Below the pieces are notes generated by a model. That model worked only from the letters and a program-made list of their open reading frames with translations, was not told the DNA's origin and did not search any database. 64,000 nucleotides of DNA. It comes from Puccinellia tenuiflora. Taxonomy: Eukaryota; Streptophyta; Magnoliopsida; Poales; Poaceae. The stretch lies in NCBI GenBank assembly GCA_012064385.1, contig QRDG01000346.1:649952-713951 (forward strand). Direction: 5' to 3'. Shown here in pieces: positions 11,594 through 22,945 of this stretch (the first letter of the stretch is position 1; each line of letters opens with the position of its first letter). The translations under genes were made by a program, and so were the position numbers.

Positions 11594-13446
11594 ATGGGAG
11601 CAGCCGATCCTTTGCTATCTAATCGTATCGTTTTCCTACTCCGCCGCCGGCAGGGAGAGAGAGGAAACGCGATCTCGCTTTCCATCCAATCTCCACCGGT
11701 CAAGGAGCTGGTCCCCTCTCCCTCCGTCTGCTGCTCCGGCGACAGGAGGGAGGGGGGGACCCCGTTCCTCCGCTTTGTAGTTAGGATTTGGTTTTACAGG
11801 TCGTGGTGCGTCGTTGGGGTGGTGGGAGCGGCGCCCGGACGAATAAATCTGTTTCATCTCCACTCTCACACCGGCGGTGTCCTTCATGGCAGCGTCTCGG
11901 AGTTGATGGCATCGTGTGTTTGCCGACCTTTCAGATCGGCGGCATTAGTGTTCATGGCTGGTGTCGGCGAGGCGGCGGCTGCTACTCCATCAGGTGTGTC
12001 TCTCCTTCTGCTTTATCCCCGTTGCTATGGCGTTGTCTCCGACGTCATGGTGGAGCAGGGAGGTTGGATCGTCCAGGAGTACGCGCAGACGATTGCGACG
12101 CAGGTGACAACACACCATGGTGTATCCTATGTTGGGTTTATGGTTGGAGGCTGACAGTTTTGGTTCCCTCTTTCGACGTCGTAGTCGTGCGGAGGTGCCA
12201 GTTCTGAACTTCGATGGCGTGTCCGGGGTCGTGCTGCCCCCGGTCTAATTTTTTCAACGGCAATGGTTTGTCCTATGACAAACTACTTTGGAGGTCCGAA
12301 AAGCTGTCAGCGATGGAGCCGCGTCGAGCTCGGGTGAAGAGGTGATCAGTCTCGCTTCTCTTTGGTGGCTGCTACGGTGCTGCCGAAGGAGAGAGATAGA
12401 CGTTGGTTTGTCATATAAGTTTATCCTATCTTTTCAGTTCAGTAAGGTCGGTTTATACGTGACTTATAATTTGATCTTTACTAGCAAAATGTAATCGTGC
12501 ATTGCTACAGGACGACTTTTGTTGTATGCACATCTACGTAGCATTTGACTATATACCTCACACAACCCAGCAACGGCCGACGACATTCATATCTCCCAGA
12601 AATGCTATCGCCTTCACGGTCGTAGGTGGCACTCTTGTGTCTCGCGGCAACTACCGACTGGTGGCGGCTCTTTCACTGCTACCGCTGGTGACCATAGCCG
12701 ATGTGGCCGTTGCTGATCAGTAGCGGCTCCTTCTCGACTACAATCGGTGCACGTAGCCGACGTGGCTACTACCGAGCTAGGACGACATCTTCACACCCGC
12801 GGTTGTATATGATTTAGCCCGTGGATTGATACGGAAATATACCTTCCATTTTTTAAGATATGATTTGAATTATGCTAAAACGTTTTTAGTGCAATGTTCT
12901 ATCAGTCTATGTTGAGTCTCTTAGTCCAAATACAATACAATCAGGGTATTCTCGAAAATAAAAAATGATGTATTTACTTTTGTTGGCAAGTAGGTTTGAT
13001 ATATATTGTTCAAACATTGAACATAACTATTTCCATAACAACAGCGTGGTCAAATGGCTGGTGCTCCCTCCGGACTTTTATCTTCGGAATTGGAGATTGT
13101 CATGGTAGCAGAGTGTCGAGTACAACCATTGCTCTTTTTCATCGTTTATATATACTCTGTACTTTCTATTCTCTCTTGGCTGTTGCCTGTTGGTCTTCCC
13201 TCTTGGCAGAACTAAACTACAACGACGGTGGAAATCAAGAGCTGAAGAGTGATTATGAGGTAGTAGGGGCAGATCCTATGCCGGCTCGTGGACAGTTCAG
13301 TCCATTGTTCAGCTGCATTATTTCTCCAGCCACGTTTGTACTGCTAGTGCGACATGGATAACTGAACCGAACAGCAGCATAGGTTACGGTGACATATAAT
13401 CTCTGCTCTTTCAGTGCGAGAGAGTTGGTAGCGATGATGCCGAGGG
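11594..13446. other. Unassigned stretch, GC-rich 5' half
   Basis: About 11600-12300 is GC-rich with open frames on both strands, resembling the untranslated leaders of grass LINEs, but I found no tail, TSD or domain. 12500-13440 has mixed composition with no recognisable coding or repeat. Confidence 0.45.
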
Positions 13447-13930
13447 GAGAAATTTAACGAATTTAACCCTTTTTCGAAAAGATTTTATAAAATGTACCTA
13501 AATTCAAAATAATTTCAGATTTGACCCTTTTTCATGGCGCCCGGCCCTAGGGCGCCATACCCGGAAGCATGACGCCTTGGTCAAAGGCGCCATGAACCGG
13601 CCACGTCAGCCCCAGCTCAGCACCATGACGCCCCAGGGAAAGGCGCCATACTCACTACCATGGCGCCCCGGCCCAAGGCGCCATGCTAGTGAACAAAGGC
13701 AATCTGGGATAGGATCAATACATGAAATATGCTCTGCCCTAGTGGTCTGCTGTGTGTTCTTCCAAATGTGAGGTCTTGAGTTCAAATCCACATGTTGCAA
13801 CATTTTTTTTTCAATTTTTTTTTTGCTGTTTTTTGTTTTTCACTCAGTCTACATATGCAGTATGTCATATAAAATATAAAAAATTATTTTTATTTTTTGT
13901 TTTTCACTTAAATAGATAAAATTGTAAATC
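13447..13930 (+). repeat. MULE-1 left terminal inverted repeat
   Basis: In order it holds the GAAATTTAACG end, TTCAGATTTGACCC, a string of ATGGCGCC / GGCGCCAT half-palindromes (13530-13690), a tRNA-like segment (about 13728-13800), a poly(T) tract and an AT-rich inner part. Confidence 0.9.
13728..13812 (+). other. tRNA-like (SINE-like) segment in MULE-1 left arm
   Basis: TGCCCTAGTGG fits a pol III A box in 10 of 11 positions, and GAGTTCAAATCC about 33 bp further on fits a B box. A T-rich tract follows. The same segment is present, inverted, in the right arm. The MULE at 47950-52799 lacks it. The spacing is right for a tRNA-derived SINE head, but no separate TSD is visible. Confidence 0.5.
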
Positions 13931-14744
13931 CTTATACACGCGCCATTGAAGAATCGGTGAGTCCCCTTGCGCTTTGCCTCGTCATATGATTAATTCTGCA
14001 CGCGCGTTGGGGTGGGGAAACGCGGATGGGTTTCCGGCCCGTCCGTAATGCCTTGGTCTTGGATCTTGGATTTAGGTTTAGTTTATTATTATAGGGGGCG
14101 CGTTTTGGGAAGGCGGTGATCGACTCTGTTTAGGCAGGGGATTTTCATGTTCTTGTTCTTGTCCTCACCAGGGTTCGGGAATTTGGTTTTGTTAAAAAAA
14201 AATTGTGCTTTTGAACTTGGTAGGGACTTATGAATTGCTCGCGCGCCCTGAGTTCTAGAAAAAGCGTCTCTTGTTCATTGTTGTTGATGCTAAATTAATC
14301 GCTGATGCCGTGAAACGTTAGCCTCTGCAGCGCCCGTAATTCATAGTATTATTTTTTTTGTCGGATGGGCTGTCTTTGTTTATCATAGTCAAACCTCCGC
14401 AGTCCGCAATGCCCCAAAAGTAGCCTAATTTACCGAAAACATTTGATTTTTTGAATAATTAATTCCACCTATATTCTGTAATGTGCAGCACAACAGCAGG
14501 CTCTGGTCTGCAGTGATTTTTATGTATTGTCTGCATGTTGGTAGGAAACTTTGTTTATAATGAAAAAAAATACCACGGATAGTAAATGAAATAACAATCT
14601 TGTTTTCTTAGTATTTTTGGGTAGCTTTCTAGTATGTGATTTCTGTGCGTATAAAGTTTAGATCTTCCAGATTAGGATTTAGTGCTACCTGAACTTGCTC
14701 AATCCTGCCTTCTAGCACTGGTTCTAGGCCTAATAATCCTAATT

Positions 14745-15220
14745 TTTTATCTATTTAAGTAAAAAACAAAAAAATAAAAATAATTTTTTTATATTTTATA
14801 TGACATACTGCATATGTAGACTGAGTGAAAAACAAAAAACAGCAAAAAAAAAATTGAAAAAAAATGTTGCAACATGTGGATTTGAACTCAAGACCTCACA
14901 TTTGGAAGAACACACAGCAGACCACTAGGGTAGAGCATATTTCATGTATTGATCCTATCCCAGATTGCCTTTGTTCACTAGCATGGCGCCTTGGGCCGGG
15001 GCGCCATGGTAGTGAGTATGGCGCCTTTCCCTGGGGCGTCATGGTGCTGAGCTGGGGCTGACGTGGCCGGTTCATGGCGCCTTTGACCAAGGCGTCATGC
15101 TTCCTGGTATGGCGCCCTGGGGCCGGGCGCCATGAAAAAGGGTCAAATCTGAAATTATTTTGAATTTGGGTCCATTTTGTAAAATCTTTTCGAAAAAGGG
15201 TCAAATTCGTTAAATTTCTC
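14745..15220 (-). repeat. MULE-1 right terminal inverted repeat
   Basis: This is the inverted copy of 13447-13930 with a few differences (for example GGTAGAG for GGGCAGAG near 14930). It includes the inverted tRNA-like segment at about 14863-14945 and the GGCGCC half-palindromes at 14980-15135. Confidence 0.9.
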
Positions 15221-16026
15221 CAATTTCTCTGCAGTCGTCACCAACATCGAGCTGAGCTCCAATTCACTCCAAGATGGCAATAAATGCAGCCGGAGGCGAC
15301 TTTTACATCGTCCAATCGGGAGTGGGGTGGATGTGGATGGCAGTTCAGAGGGCATGGCCCCGACCCACTCATCCCTTCCCCGGCGATAGCATCTTCTCCC
15401 CTTCTGTGCACCTCACAACTGCTCCTCCTCTCCCTTCCTCGCCTTTCCTCCATCCGCCCCTCTCTCTACTGGGCGCTTGCGGGGATCTGCTAGGTGGAGG
15501 GCGAATTGGGGAGAACGACCTACGACGGCATCCCCTTTACGAGAGGAGCGAATGCAAGCCTGCAACGGCGCGGGTAGCCGCGATCTCACATGGCCGACGA
15601 AGAAGCGAGGAACACGACCTAGGCAGGTCGCACGTGTGTAGGAGAGTAGCGGTGGTAACGGAAATCAATGATGGCTTTAGCGGATTATAGGCGTAGTGGC
15701 GACGGCCGGTGGCGGCGGGGCGGTTGGTTCTTGTCCACCACGCACATCAACCCTGAAAATTTCCCAAATCGCATCCCTGCGTGACCTGTCGAGTCCGAGC
15801 AAATCAGCGGCGATGGGCTCGGTTAGCGACGATGGGATCGTCGGCCGAGTTGGTGGAGGCGTCCACCGCAAGATCTCGCGGCGATGATGGAGTGTCGGGG
15901 ACCGTGGATCGGTCGCGAGAGGACCCGGGGCTCCAGTGGTTCCACTCATACCGCCGGAAGAGGGAGGTAGAGCTTCTAGCCAGAGATCGAGGGGTGGTGG
16001 CCAGATGGAGACGGAGCTCAGCGCGA
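15221..16026. other. GC-rich spacer, no recognised gene
   Basis: Several overlapping open frames on both strands reflect GC content. None contains a recognisable domain. It is the left flank of the retroposon at 16041-17347. Confidence 0.5.
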
Positions 16027-16040
16027 GACATTCGGCCAAC

Positions 16041-17347
16041 TCATGCCTAAAACTCCCCCCGCACCCGTGTTGTCCCCCAGGGAAACATCGGGGCGAACCC
16101 TAGCACGCCGCCACTAGCCTGACCCAGGCCGCTGCCACCGGCGAGGACCACGATGGCGGCGGGCCTGACGCCAAAGGCGCTGGGGCTTGGTGGTTTGCGG
16201 CAGCGGCCCTCTACGCAGCTGGGGAGGCGTCTGGGGTGCTCATGCGCGAGGCGGCCGGGGCAGCGCCCCCGGCTGTGCGGCGGCGTCTGCCTCCCCTCCG
16301 TCGTCCACGCGCGGAGGAGCTTCGTCCTTGGTGTTGGGTGGAGGGCTGGAGGCGGCAGGCCGTGGATCTGGGATCCCGCCCAGATCCGTCGCCGGATCGG
16401 CTTCGGCCGTCACTGGCGCGGTGGGAGCGCGGAGCTGCTAGGGTTGGCGCTTGGTAAGGTGTTGATGCAGTGGATGAGGTAGTGAGGGCGTCCCTCTGCC
16501 TTGAGGGCCGACACTGCTGGTGCTGGTCACGGAGGTGGCTGCGGTGCTCCTTTGAAGATGGCGGCGGTGCGGTCCGTTTGTAGAGGGAAGCTCGGGTGGA
16601 CCAGTTGACCGGTGGGGTGCGAGCAACAGTGCCGAGCGAAGGCTTGCTCCTGCCTTGGCCGGAGCCGGCAGCGACGGCGCCCGCGGGTGTCGTCTCCTTC
16701 ATGAAGGCGTTGTCATGGTACTACGCTTGCCTCCACCTTGTCCTGTGCTCCGGGGGCAACCTTCGATTCGGGTTTCCGATCAAACGATGTTGACGGCTTG
16801 TCCGTCATGTCCCTCCTGGGGGCATCGTTCTTGGAGTTTGACTCAGCTGGAGGGACCAGTGGAGAGGTGGCGGTGGTGTTGTTGGTGCTCTCTGCATGGT
16901 CACGATGCTCGAGCTCGTTCGGAAGGGCCGGAAGCTCTTCTCTGAAGACGACTAATGGCCGGGCTAGTGCCGGGATGCCTCCCGGGTGTCAGACTCGGCT
17001 TCGTAAGGCCCTTCGATTATGCTGTTGGTTGTTGTGTAAAACCTCGGCGGTGCATGGCCCTTCGTCCTGGTGTGGACTCGGCAATGTGTTGTCCTTCGGC
17101 TGCTCCAGCACCATTGTGGTTAATCTCGGCTGGGTGAAGCTCTTCGTCTACGGCGGTGATGATCCTTGTGCACTAGCGTCCAACGCTAGTGATGGGCGTC
17201 GAAAGCTCTCCCTGCGGGGTTGTTTGCTTAGTGTCATGCTCTTTTTCTTTGTTTCCCTCTGTAACTTCTGTAATAATTAACCGGCATTTGTTCCGGTTTC
17301 CTCTTAATATAAAAGGGAGCAGTGCTCGCTGTTTTCCGTAAAAAAAA
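16041..17347 (+). mobile_element. Poly(A) retroposon, 1.3 kb, non-coding
   Basis: GACATTCGGCCAAC at 16027-16040 and GACATTCAGCCAAC at 17348-17361 match in 13 of 14 positions and flank the unit as a TSD. The unit ends CTTAATATAAAAGGGAGCAG then ~10 A. The long TSD and A-tail point to LINE machinery. It is GC-rich, with no reverse transcriptase, endonuclease or zf-RVT domain. It could be a non-autonomous LINE derivative or a retrocopied transcript. Confidence 0.8.
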
Positions 17348-17469
17348 GACATTCAGCCAACATAGGAGAAATAAAAGAACGAAGCAGTACGATGGCAGTT
17401 TGTCCGTAATACGCGATTTTGTGGGAGGACAAAACGGTAAAAACAACTACGGACCGGAAGAAGTCTTAC

Positions 17470-17471
<2 letters not shown>

Positions 17472-17519
<48 letters not shown>
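17472..17519. repeat. (TTA)n microsatellite
   Basis: About 16 consecutive TTA trinucleotides lie just downstream of the retroposon. Confidence 0.97.
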
Positions 17520-18239
17520 GGTATAGATTTATAAATAAGACACGTATTAACATGAAAAAAAAATGTAAAGCTTAACTGCGTACGGCTCTTCACAGCGACT
17601 TCGCTTCCGGTACTCTTCGTACGAACGTCGGAGAGTATGTAATCTTTCCCGGTTTTTTTTTTTTTTTTTTTTAGGAATTCCGGCAGAGTTGCTGGCCTCG
17701 TTTTGCTTCGTCAGATTGCCGCTAATGGGCCAGCACATCTATACTGGGCTCCTGCTCTGCAGACGGGTCGCTCTATACCTCGCTTGTAGCGAGTTCAATG
17801 GCTCGACTCGCCCGCAGAATCGCTTGAATACAGCAGCGTCCATCCGTACATGGGCCTGGCCCAGCGATCAGAAAGAAAAAAGAGCGATGGGAAAAGCTAC
17901 TGCCGAGCGATCGGAAACGAACGTGTTGAAAAATACTCCAGCACAGCGCACCAAGCACGTGAGTATTTCTTTTCCTTTTTCACTTTTGATTTTTTTTCAT
18001 ATTTTTATATTCCTTTACTCTATTTGAAAAATGTTAACGAGTTCAGAACAACAATGTTCAAGTATTTTCATTTTTCAAGTCTGAACATTTTTCAATTTTT
18101 TTCCAAAATTTGAACCATTTTTAAAAAACTAACAATTTTAAAAATATGAGCATTTTTAAAATCTGAACCATTTTAAAAAAACAAACATTATGATAAAAAT
18201 TAATCATTTTTTAAAAAATGAACAATTATGGGTGGACCA

Positions 18240-18985
18240 TATAAAAAAGAACTAATTTTTAACCGCACCAAATAGAACAAAAAATAAAATCAATTTGTGG
18301 TAAACCAAAACTAATAGCGAGCCAAAAATTTGGGCGAACCGAAAATAATAGTGAACCAAAAATAATAGTGAACCAAAAATACCGATGAACCAAAAAAAAT
18401 TGTGAACCAATAATATCAGTAAACCAAAAATAATAATGAACCAAAAATAATAGTTAACCAAAAATACCGATGAACCAAAAATAATTGTGAACCAAAAATA
18501 ATAATGAACCAAAATAAACAAAGATTCTGGTAAACCGAAAATAAGAGTGAAACCAAAATTCGGGTCAACCGAAAATAATAGTGAACCAAAAATAATTATG
18601 AACCAAGAATATCGATGAATCAAAAATAATTGTGAACCAAAAAATTAGTGAACCAAAAATAAACAAAAAATCTGATAAACCGAAAATAATAGTAAAAAAA
18701 ATTCGGGTCAACCGAAAATAATAGTGAACCAAAATTAATTTTGAACCAAAAATACCGATGAACCAAAAATATTTGTGAACCAAAAATATCAGCGAACCAA
18801 AAATAATAATGAACCAAAAATGAAAAATCAGGTAAACCGGAAATAGTAGTGAAACAAAAATTCGGCTCAACCAAAAATACCGGACCACCAAAAATAATAA
18901 TGAACGTAAAAGAATCTAAAATTCATGTGAATAAAAAATAATAGTGAACCAAAAAAACCGGGTGAACCGAAAATAGATTTTTGTA
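18240..18985. repeat. 17-bp minisatellite with higher-order structure
   Basis: The unit AACCAAAAATAATAGTG (17 bp) is repeated more than 35 times with variants (AATACCGATG, AATTGTG, AATATCAGTA). A distinctive variant, AAATTCGGGTCAACC, recurs near 18327, 18557, 18700 and 18858, giving a secondary period of roughly 150 bp in the last part. Minus-strand open frames rich in Phe, Trp, Ile and Tyr are a by-product of the repeat. Confidence 0.92.
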
Positions 18986-19349
18986 AAAACCAAAAAAGTA
19001 GTAAAACATAAAAAGTAAAAAAAGTACTACCAAAAAATGTAAAGAAATAAGAAACAGAAGAAACAAACAAAAAAAAAGAAACCAAATTTTAAAATGGTTC
19101 CAATTTTGAAAATAGTTCAGATTTTAAAATGGTTTAGAGTTGAAAATTGTTCAGAAAAAACAGAAACGAAAATGGTTAAGATTTTGAAAATATGAAAAAG
19201 AATATTTTTCAAATAAATGAAAAGAAAATAAAATAAATAATAAAACAGAAAAAGAAAGAATAAAATGGAAAACAATAAAGAATCAGAAAAAGAAACGAAA
19301 ACAGAAAATGGTATACAATAGAAGGATAAATAGTGAAAGATGATCGTCA

Positions 19350-19440
19350 ATCCTGGGTTAGCCTGCTAGTTACGCACTCTATCCATGTAAGTGTACATGC
19401 TGAGTTCGAATCGCACCATTGTCAAAGGCCAACCCATTTT
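19350..19440 (+). other. tRNA-like segment, possibly SINE relic
   Basis: GGTTAGCCTGCTAGTTACGC followed about 35 bp later by GAGTTCGAATCGCACC resembles the A and B boxes of a tRNA-derived sequence. A T-rich stretch follows. No cloverleaf could be closed by eye, so a functional tRNA is unlikely. Confidence 0.3.
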
Positions 19441-19639
19441 ATTATATTTTTTCTAAGAAAAATAGAAATACTAATGGGCCGGCCCAGGAGGGCAACCTCC
19501 GCGGGCGAGGCGTACTTACAGCTCGCAATAAGCGATATATAGCGGCTGCGTCTGCAGACCATGTTACGTGATTCAGGGTTAATCGAGCCGCTAAAAAGTC
19601 ACACGGGATGTACTACTTAAGGCCTTCTATTCTGTACAT

Positions 19640-19990
19640 TTTTTTTCGATAAAGGGACACCCGGCCTCTGCATAACAAGAGGCATACAATGTATGCCTCT
19701 CCACAGCCCCAACAGTGTTACAAAGAAGGAAAAAAAAAATAACACACAGATGCATCATAAGTATTTATTTAATAACGCCTATGGAGAAGAAGGGCCAATC
19801 TGAAGATCCCTAGGCCATCCATGTCGGATAAAAATATCACTCCCCGTGTGCTCCAGACTGTGCAGACGCCTTCATAAAAAGGCCTCGATTTTCCACACGT
19901 TGTAATGTGGAGCACGAACGGAGCAAACTATCTCTCTTTTTTCTTCCCTGGTGCTCTACGATGACTACTTCCTCGGTGTGCACATGATCC
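19640..19990 (-). mobile_element. Probable LINE 3' end
   Basis: TTTTTTTTCGATAAAGGG at 19640 is, on the minus strand, CCCTTTATCGAAAAAAAA, a tail that I recall as common at the 3' ends of grass LINEs. Upstream minus-strand sequence has no readable frame. The 5' end and TSD were not found. Confidence 0.4.
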
Positions 19991-20318
19991 ATCGCCATTG
20001 ACGCGCAATTAAGCTACCGTTGCAGGAGGAAATTGATGGTGGCCGTACGTTTAATCCCCGCCCCTTCCGCTTTCTTCACTTTTTTTTAGATTCACAAGGA
20101 GCTCCTCCCAGGTTCCATTCCAAATGAAACGAAACCACAACATTTTGTTTTTGTCCCGAATTCAACTTACAGATTGATGCAAAAGACAAGGCTACTCCTT
20201 CAGACCATAGCCCTCTAAGCACAAATTGACCTCGGCCAGGGACACCCCCCATGTACGGATTTTTAAATTATTTAAATTAACAAAATGTTCGTATTTAAAA
20301 ATGTTCAGATTTGAAAAA

Positions 20319-21470
20319 GGAAAACGCTACGTATCAGCCGGGGGATCACGACTCTCGCATCCTCCTGCTCGCCCGTGCGCCGCGTGTCCACGTGTGGACC
20401 CCACTCGGACGCGTCTCCCTTTGGTCCATATCCTCTCGCGGAGGCCTCCAGATTGAAACGATTCCCAGGCGATGCTCCCAGCTCCCCTCGATCCCCTACC
20501 TTCTGCGCCTCGACCCACCCGTCCTCCACTCCGGTGGAAGCGAAACCCCTCCGCCCTCCACTCCGGTGGCGGTGGCCACTTCCTCCCCCCCCCCCCCCTC
20601 CCTTCATCCGTCCCTCCATGGCCCTCACGAGGGGATGCAGCGTGCAGCCCATCCCAATCCCGACTTCTCTCTCCTACCTCTGGCGAGGAGCTGCGGATGA
20701 GAAGGTGCTTCCATCGGCGGACCACGATGCTGCCGAGGAAGGGCATCACTGCATAGGCGACTACCGCGGCTACAATCCCTCCCAGCGCTGGCGACCATGA
20801 AGATGCAAAGAGGGTAGCCAGAGCTGCTTCTCAATCGGGTGCCAGTGTTGCTGCGAGGGAACGGCAGCGCAATTGCCGGCATGGTGGGGCGGTGCTATCA
20901 GGGCACGGGGTAGCGCTGCTACCATGGCGGAGGCGCGGTGCTGCCAGCGGTGAGCGGCAATGCTGTCAAAGCAAGCATGTGTTGCTGCCATTGATGGACG
21001 GCGGTGCTACCCAGGCCTTGATAGCGCCGGTGCTAATAGTGGTTGTCGTCGGCGCTGGAAGGAGTACATCACGTTGCTGCCAGCGACAAGCGCGGATGCT
21101 AGCAAAACATGTCGTTTTTGCTGTCATCGGCCGTCGGCGTTGCTACCGTCGGCGGGAGAAGGTGCTGCCATTGGTCAGCAGCTGTGCTACCATGGTTGGC
21201 AGCGGTGGTGCATGGAGCTGGCGACGGGGCTTCCAGCCGTTAGCGGCAGTGCTGCAGGGGAGCAGCCGAGCAGCGACAGTGCTACCTGACGGCCTTCTTT
21301 TTTGTGCGGTGGGGCTGTAGGGTGCGGGTTGGAGTTGGGCATTTCCGCGCGGTTTTTTTTTGTTTTTCTTTTTACAAAGACAAATGAAAGGGGCCCGTCG
21401 GACACGTGTCGTTCGCTGGATGCGGGGGATCGGGGCTTTCTGATCCCCCGGGGGACGCTCAGCGCTTCCC
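20319..21470. mobile_element. GC-rich MULE-like element, 1.15 kb, 9-bp TSD
   Basis: TTTGAAAAA at 20310-20318 and 21471-21479 forms a perfect 9-bp TSD. The ends are inverted repeats: GGAAAACGCTACG at left, GGGAAGCGCTGAG read inward from the right, both reaching CCGGGGGATCA by ~30 bp. A 9-bp TSD is the Mutator hallmark. The interior is GC-rich and holds many imperfect GCGGTGCTGCCA / GTGCTACC units between 20880 and 21295. No transposase is present. Open frames occur in all frames and look compositional, so a captured gene fragment is possible but unproven. Confidence 0.8.
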
Positions 21471-21479
21471 TTTGAAAAA

Positions 21480-22105
21480 TGTTAATATTTTAAATTGTTC
21501 AAACAGCTCCCGTTCTGGTTGGACATTATATGAATATTATCAATTTGCTCCCTTTCATTTTGACCGTGTGAACATCTTGAAAAACAGGGTCAAATTTTGA
21601 CACAAAAGCCGAGTTCATTTATTTGGCCGACCGACTCATGTCCAAATCTCTAGTACTATCCGTATCTTGGACTTAAATCTTACTGATACTAACTGACTAC
21701 TCACGCTCTTCATATACGAGTACATGTTCCCTTCCATTTCTTCTCTACAGCACTCGCCGGATGCAAATGTAGCTAGTGGGCACGTTTGAGCTTAAATTGG
21801 ATGATAAGCTTGACACACTATGCGCAACGAGCACACTGTTTGGAACGAGGGGCATTAGGAAAACCACTACAGAAGCTGAACTCTCAGCGGAATTTCGTTT
21901 TGGCTCTCGGGCTGACCTGCTCCTGGATTCTGTACCAGTCAGTCTTATTGAGATTCGCACTTGGTGTCGTACTCCACTCTGTAGAAGCAATTTACGGACG
22001 TTTTTCTGAAACAGCACATGCCTCACATTTGGCTGTCGAAATAAATACTTTTCAACCTGTGTGCTAGCGGAACAAACGGGACGAACGTTTTGTACCAATA
22101 GCCGA
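21480..22105. other. Spacer without recognised gene
   Basis: The first ~120 bp are AT-rich. The 22 kb end forms the left flank of the hAT element. Nothing identifiable was seen. Confidence 0.5.
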
Positions 22106-22439
22106 CAGTTAACCAGGGCCGGCCCTGAGGGGGGTCAGGGTGTGCGGCCGAACCGGGCCCCCAAAATCTAGGGGCCCGCAGCTGCGTAGGTATGCATGTA
22201 TATAATATATTGTAAACCCATAAAAAAAGTTTTTTAACTGGCTCGGAGAGGCAAGGGTCGCACACACGCAGACGCAGGAAACTAAGCATCGTTGTCTTTC
22301 GACCTTCCATAGAAATTCCGTCATTTGGCCGTTCCGCCTTCGCCCAAATCCTGCCCACTCGCGAGTCGCGCCCGTGATCGGCGCAAGCCTGGATTGGCGA
22401 TCCCCAAGCGGAAGCCGGCCCACTAGTGGAAAAACAAGC

Positions 22440-22640
22440 TCTAGTACCGGTTCCAGAGGGCCTATAGTACCGGTTAGGCAACCGGTACTAATTAATCGGT
22501 ACTAAAGGCCCCAACCTTTAGTACCGGTTTAGTCTGGAACCGGTACTACAGAGGCCTCCACGTGGGCTGGCCGGGAGCCTCAGGGCTGGAGACCTTTGGT
22601 ACCGGTTCGTAACAGGAACCGGTACCAAAGGGTTGGGACC
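22440..22640. repeat. CACTA subterminal repeats (left)
   Basis: Direct and inverted copies of TAGTACCGGTT and AACCGGTACTA are arranged as hairpin-like pairs, changing to GGTACCGGTT / AACCGGTACCAAAG near 22598. At 22659-22700 a TCTCTGCCGCGGCAGA palindrome occurs twice. Confidence 0.85.
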
Positions 22641-22945
22641 GTAAACCTGCATTCTCTGCCGCGGCAGAGAATTGTGCATTTCTCTGCCGCGGCAGAAACG
22701 CAGAGAATCCAGGGTTTAGGGTCTGTATTTGGACCGTTCGTTGTACCAGTATCGCTTCGATGCGCCAGAAACGCGTTTGGAATATATAAGATATCTACAT
22801 GAAGATCAATTTGATGCATATCAACTTGGTGCATATATATAACAAAAGTAATTAATTACATAAGATCGCAAATTAAGTAGTACTCTCCGAGACATACAAT
22901 ATATTACATGTTCCTAGCTCACTATTACATTGAGGCATACTATAT

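Larger units (their letters stand above)
13447..15220. mobile_element. Mutator-like element with ~480-bp terminal inverted repeats (MULE-1)
   Basis: The arms 13447-13930 and 14745-15220 are near-perfect inverted copies beginning GAGAAATTTAACGAATTTAA. The outer ~240 bp match the arms of the MULE at 47950-52799, so both belong to one family. The 0.8-kb interior carries splice-like junctions (ATCG|GTGAGT near 13955 and TGTGCAG|CA near 14487) but no open gene, which suits a captured gene fragment (Pack-MULE). No 9-bp TSD could be found at its ends. Confidence 0.85.
17756..19557. mobile_element. Candidate inverted-repeat element, 1.8 kb
   Basis: The left end (17756-17815) contains CTGCAGACG, CGCTTGTAGCGAG and CTCGCCCGCAG. 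The right end read in reverse from 19557 contains CTGCAGACG, CGCTTATTGCGAG and CTCGCCCGCGG in the same order. Overall this gives a ~60-bp imperfect inverted repeat. No TSD is evident. The interior is AT-rich and contains the 17-bp minisatellite. A Mutator-like origin is possible but unproven. Confidence 0.45.

Noticed and set aside
13447..15229. 9-bp TSD for MULE-1
   Set aside because: Flanks TGCCGAGGG and CAATTTCTC do not match under any small shift of the ends, so no TSD is claimed.
18252..18891. Minus-strand frames rich in Phe, Trp and Ile resembling membrane proteins
   Set aside because: They are translations of the 17-bp minisatellite.
19350..19440. Functional tRNA gene
   Set aside because: A and B box-like words are present, but the acceptor and anticodon stems do not pair.
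20226..21405. Several 70-140-codon frames as genes
   Set aside because: They overlap one another on both strands within a GC-rich transposon of 1.15 kb.
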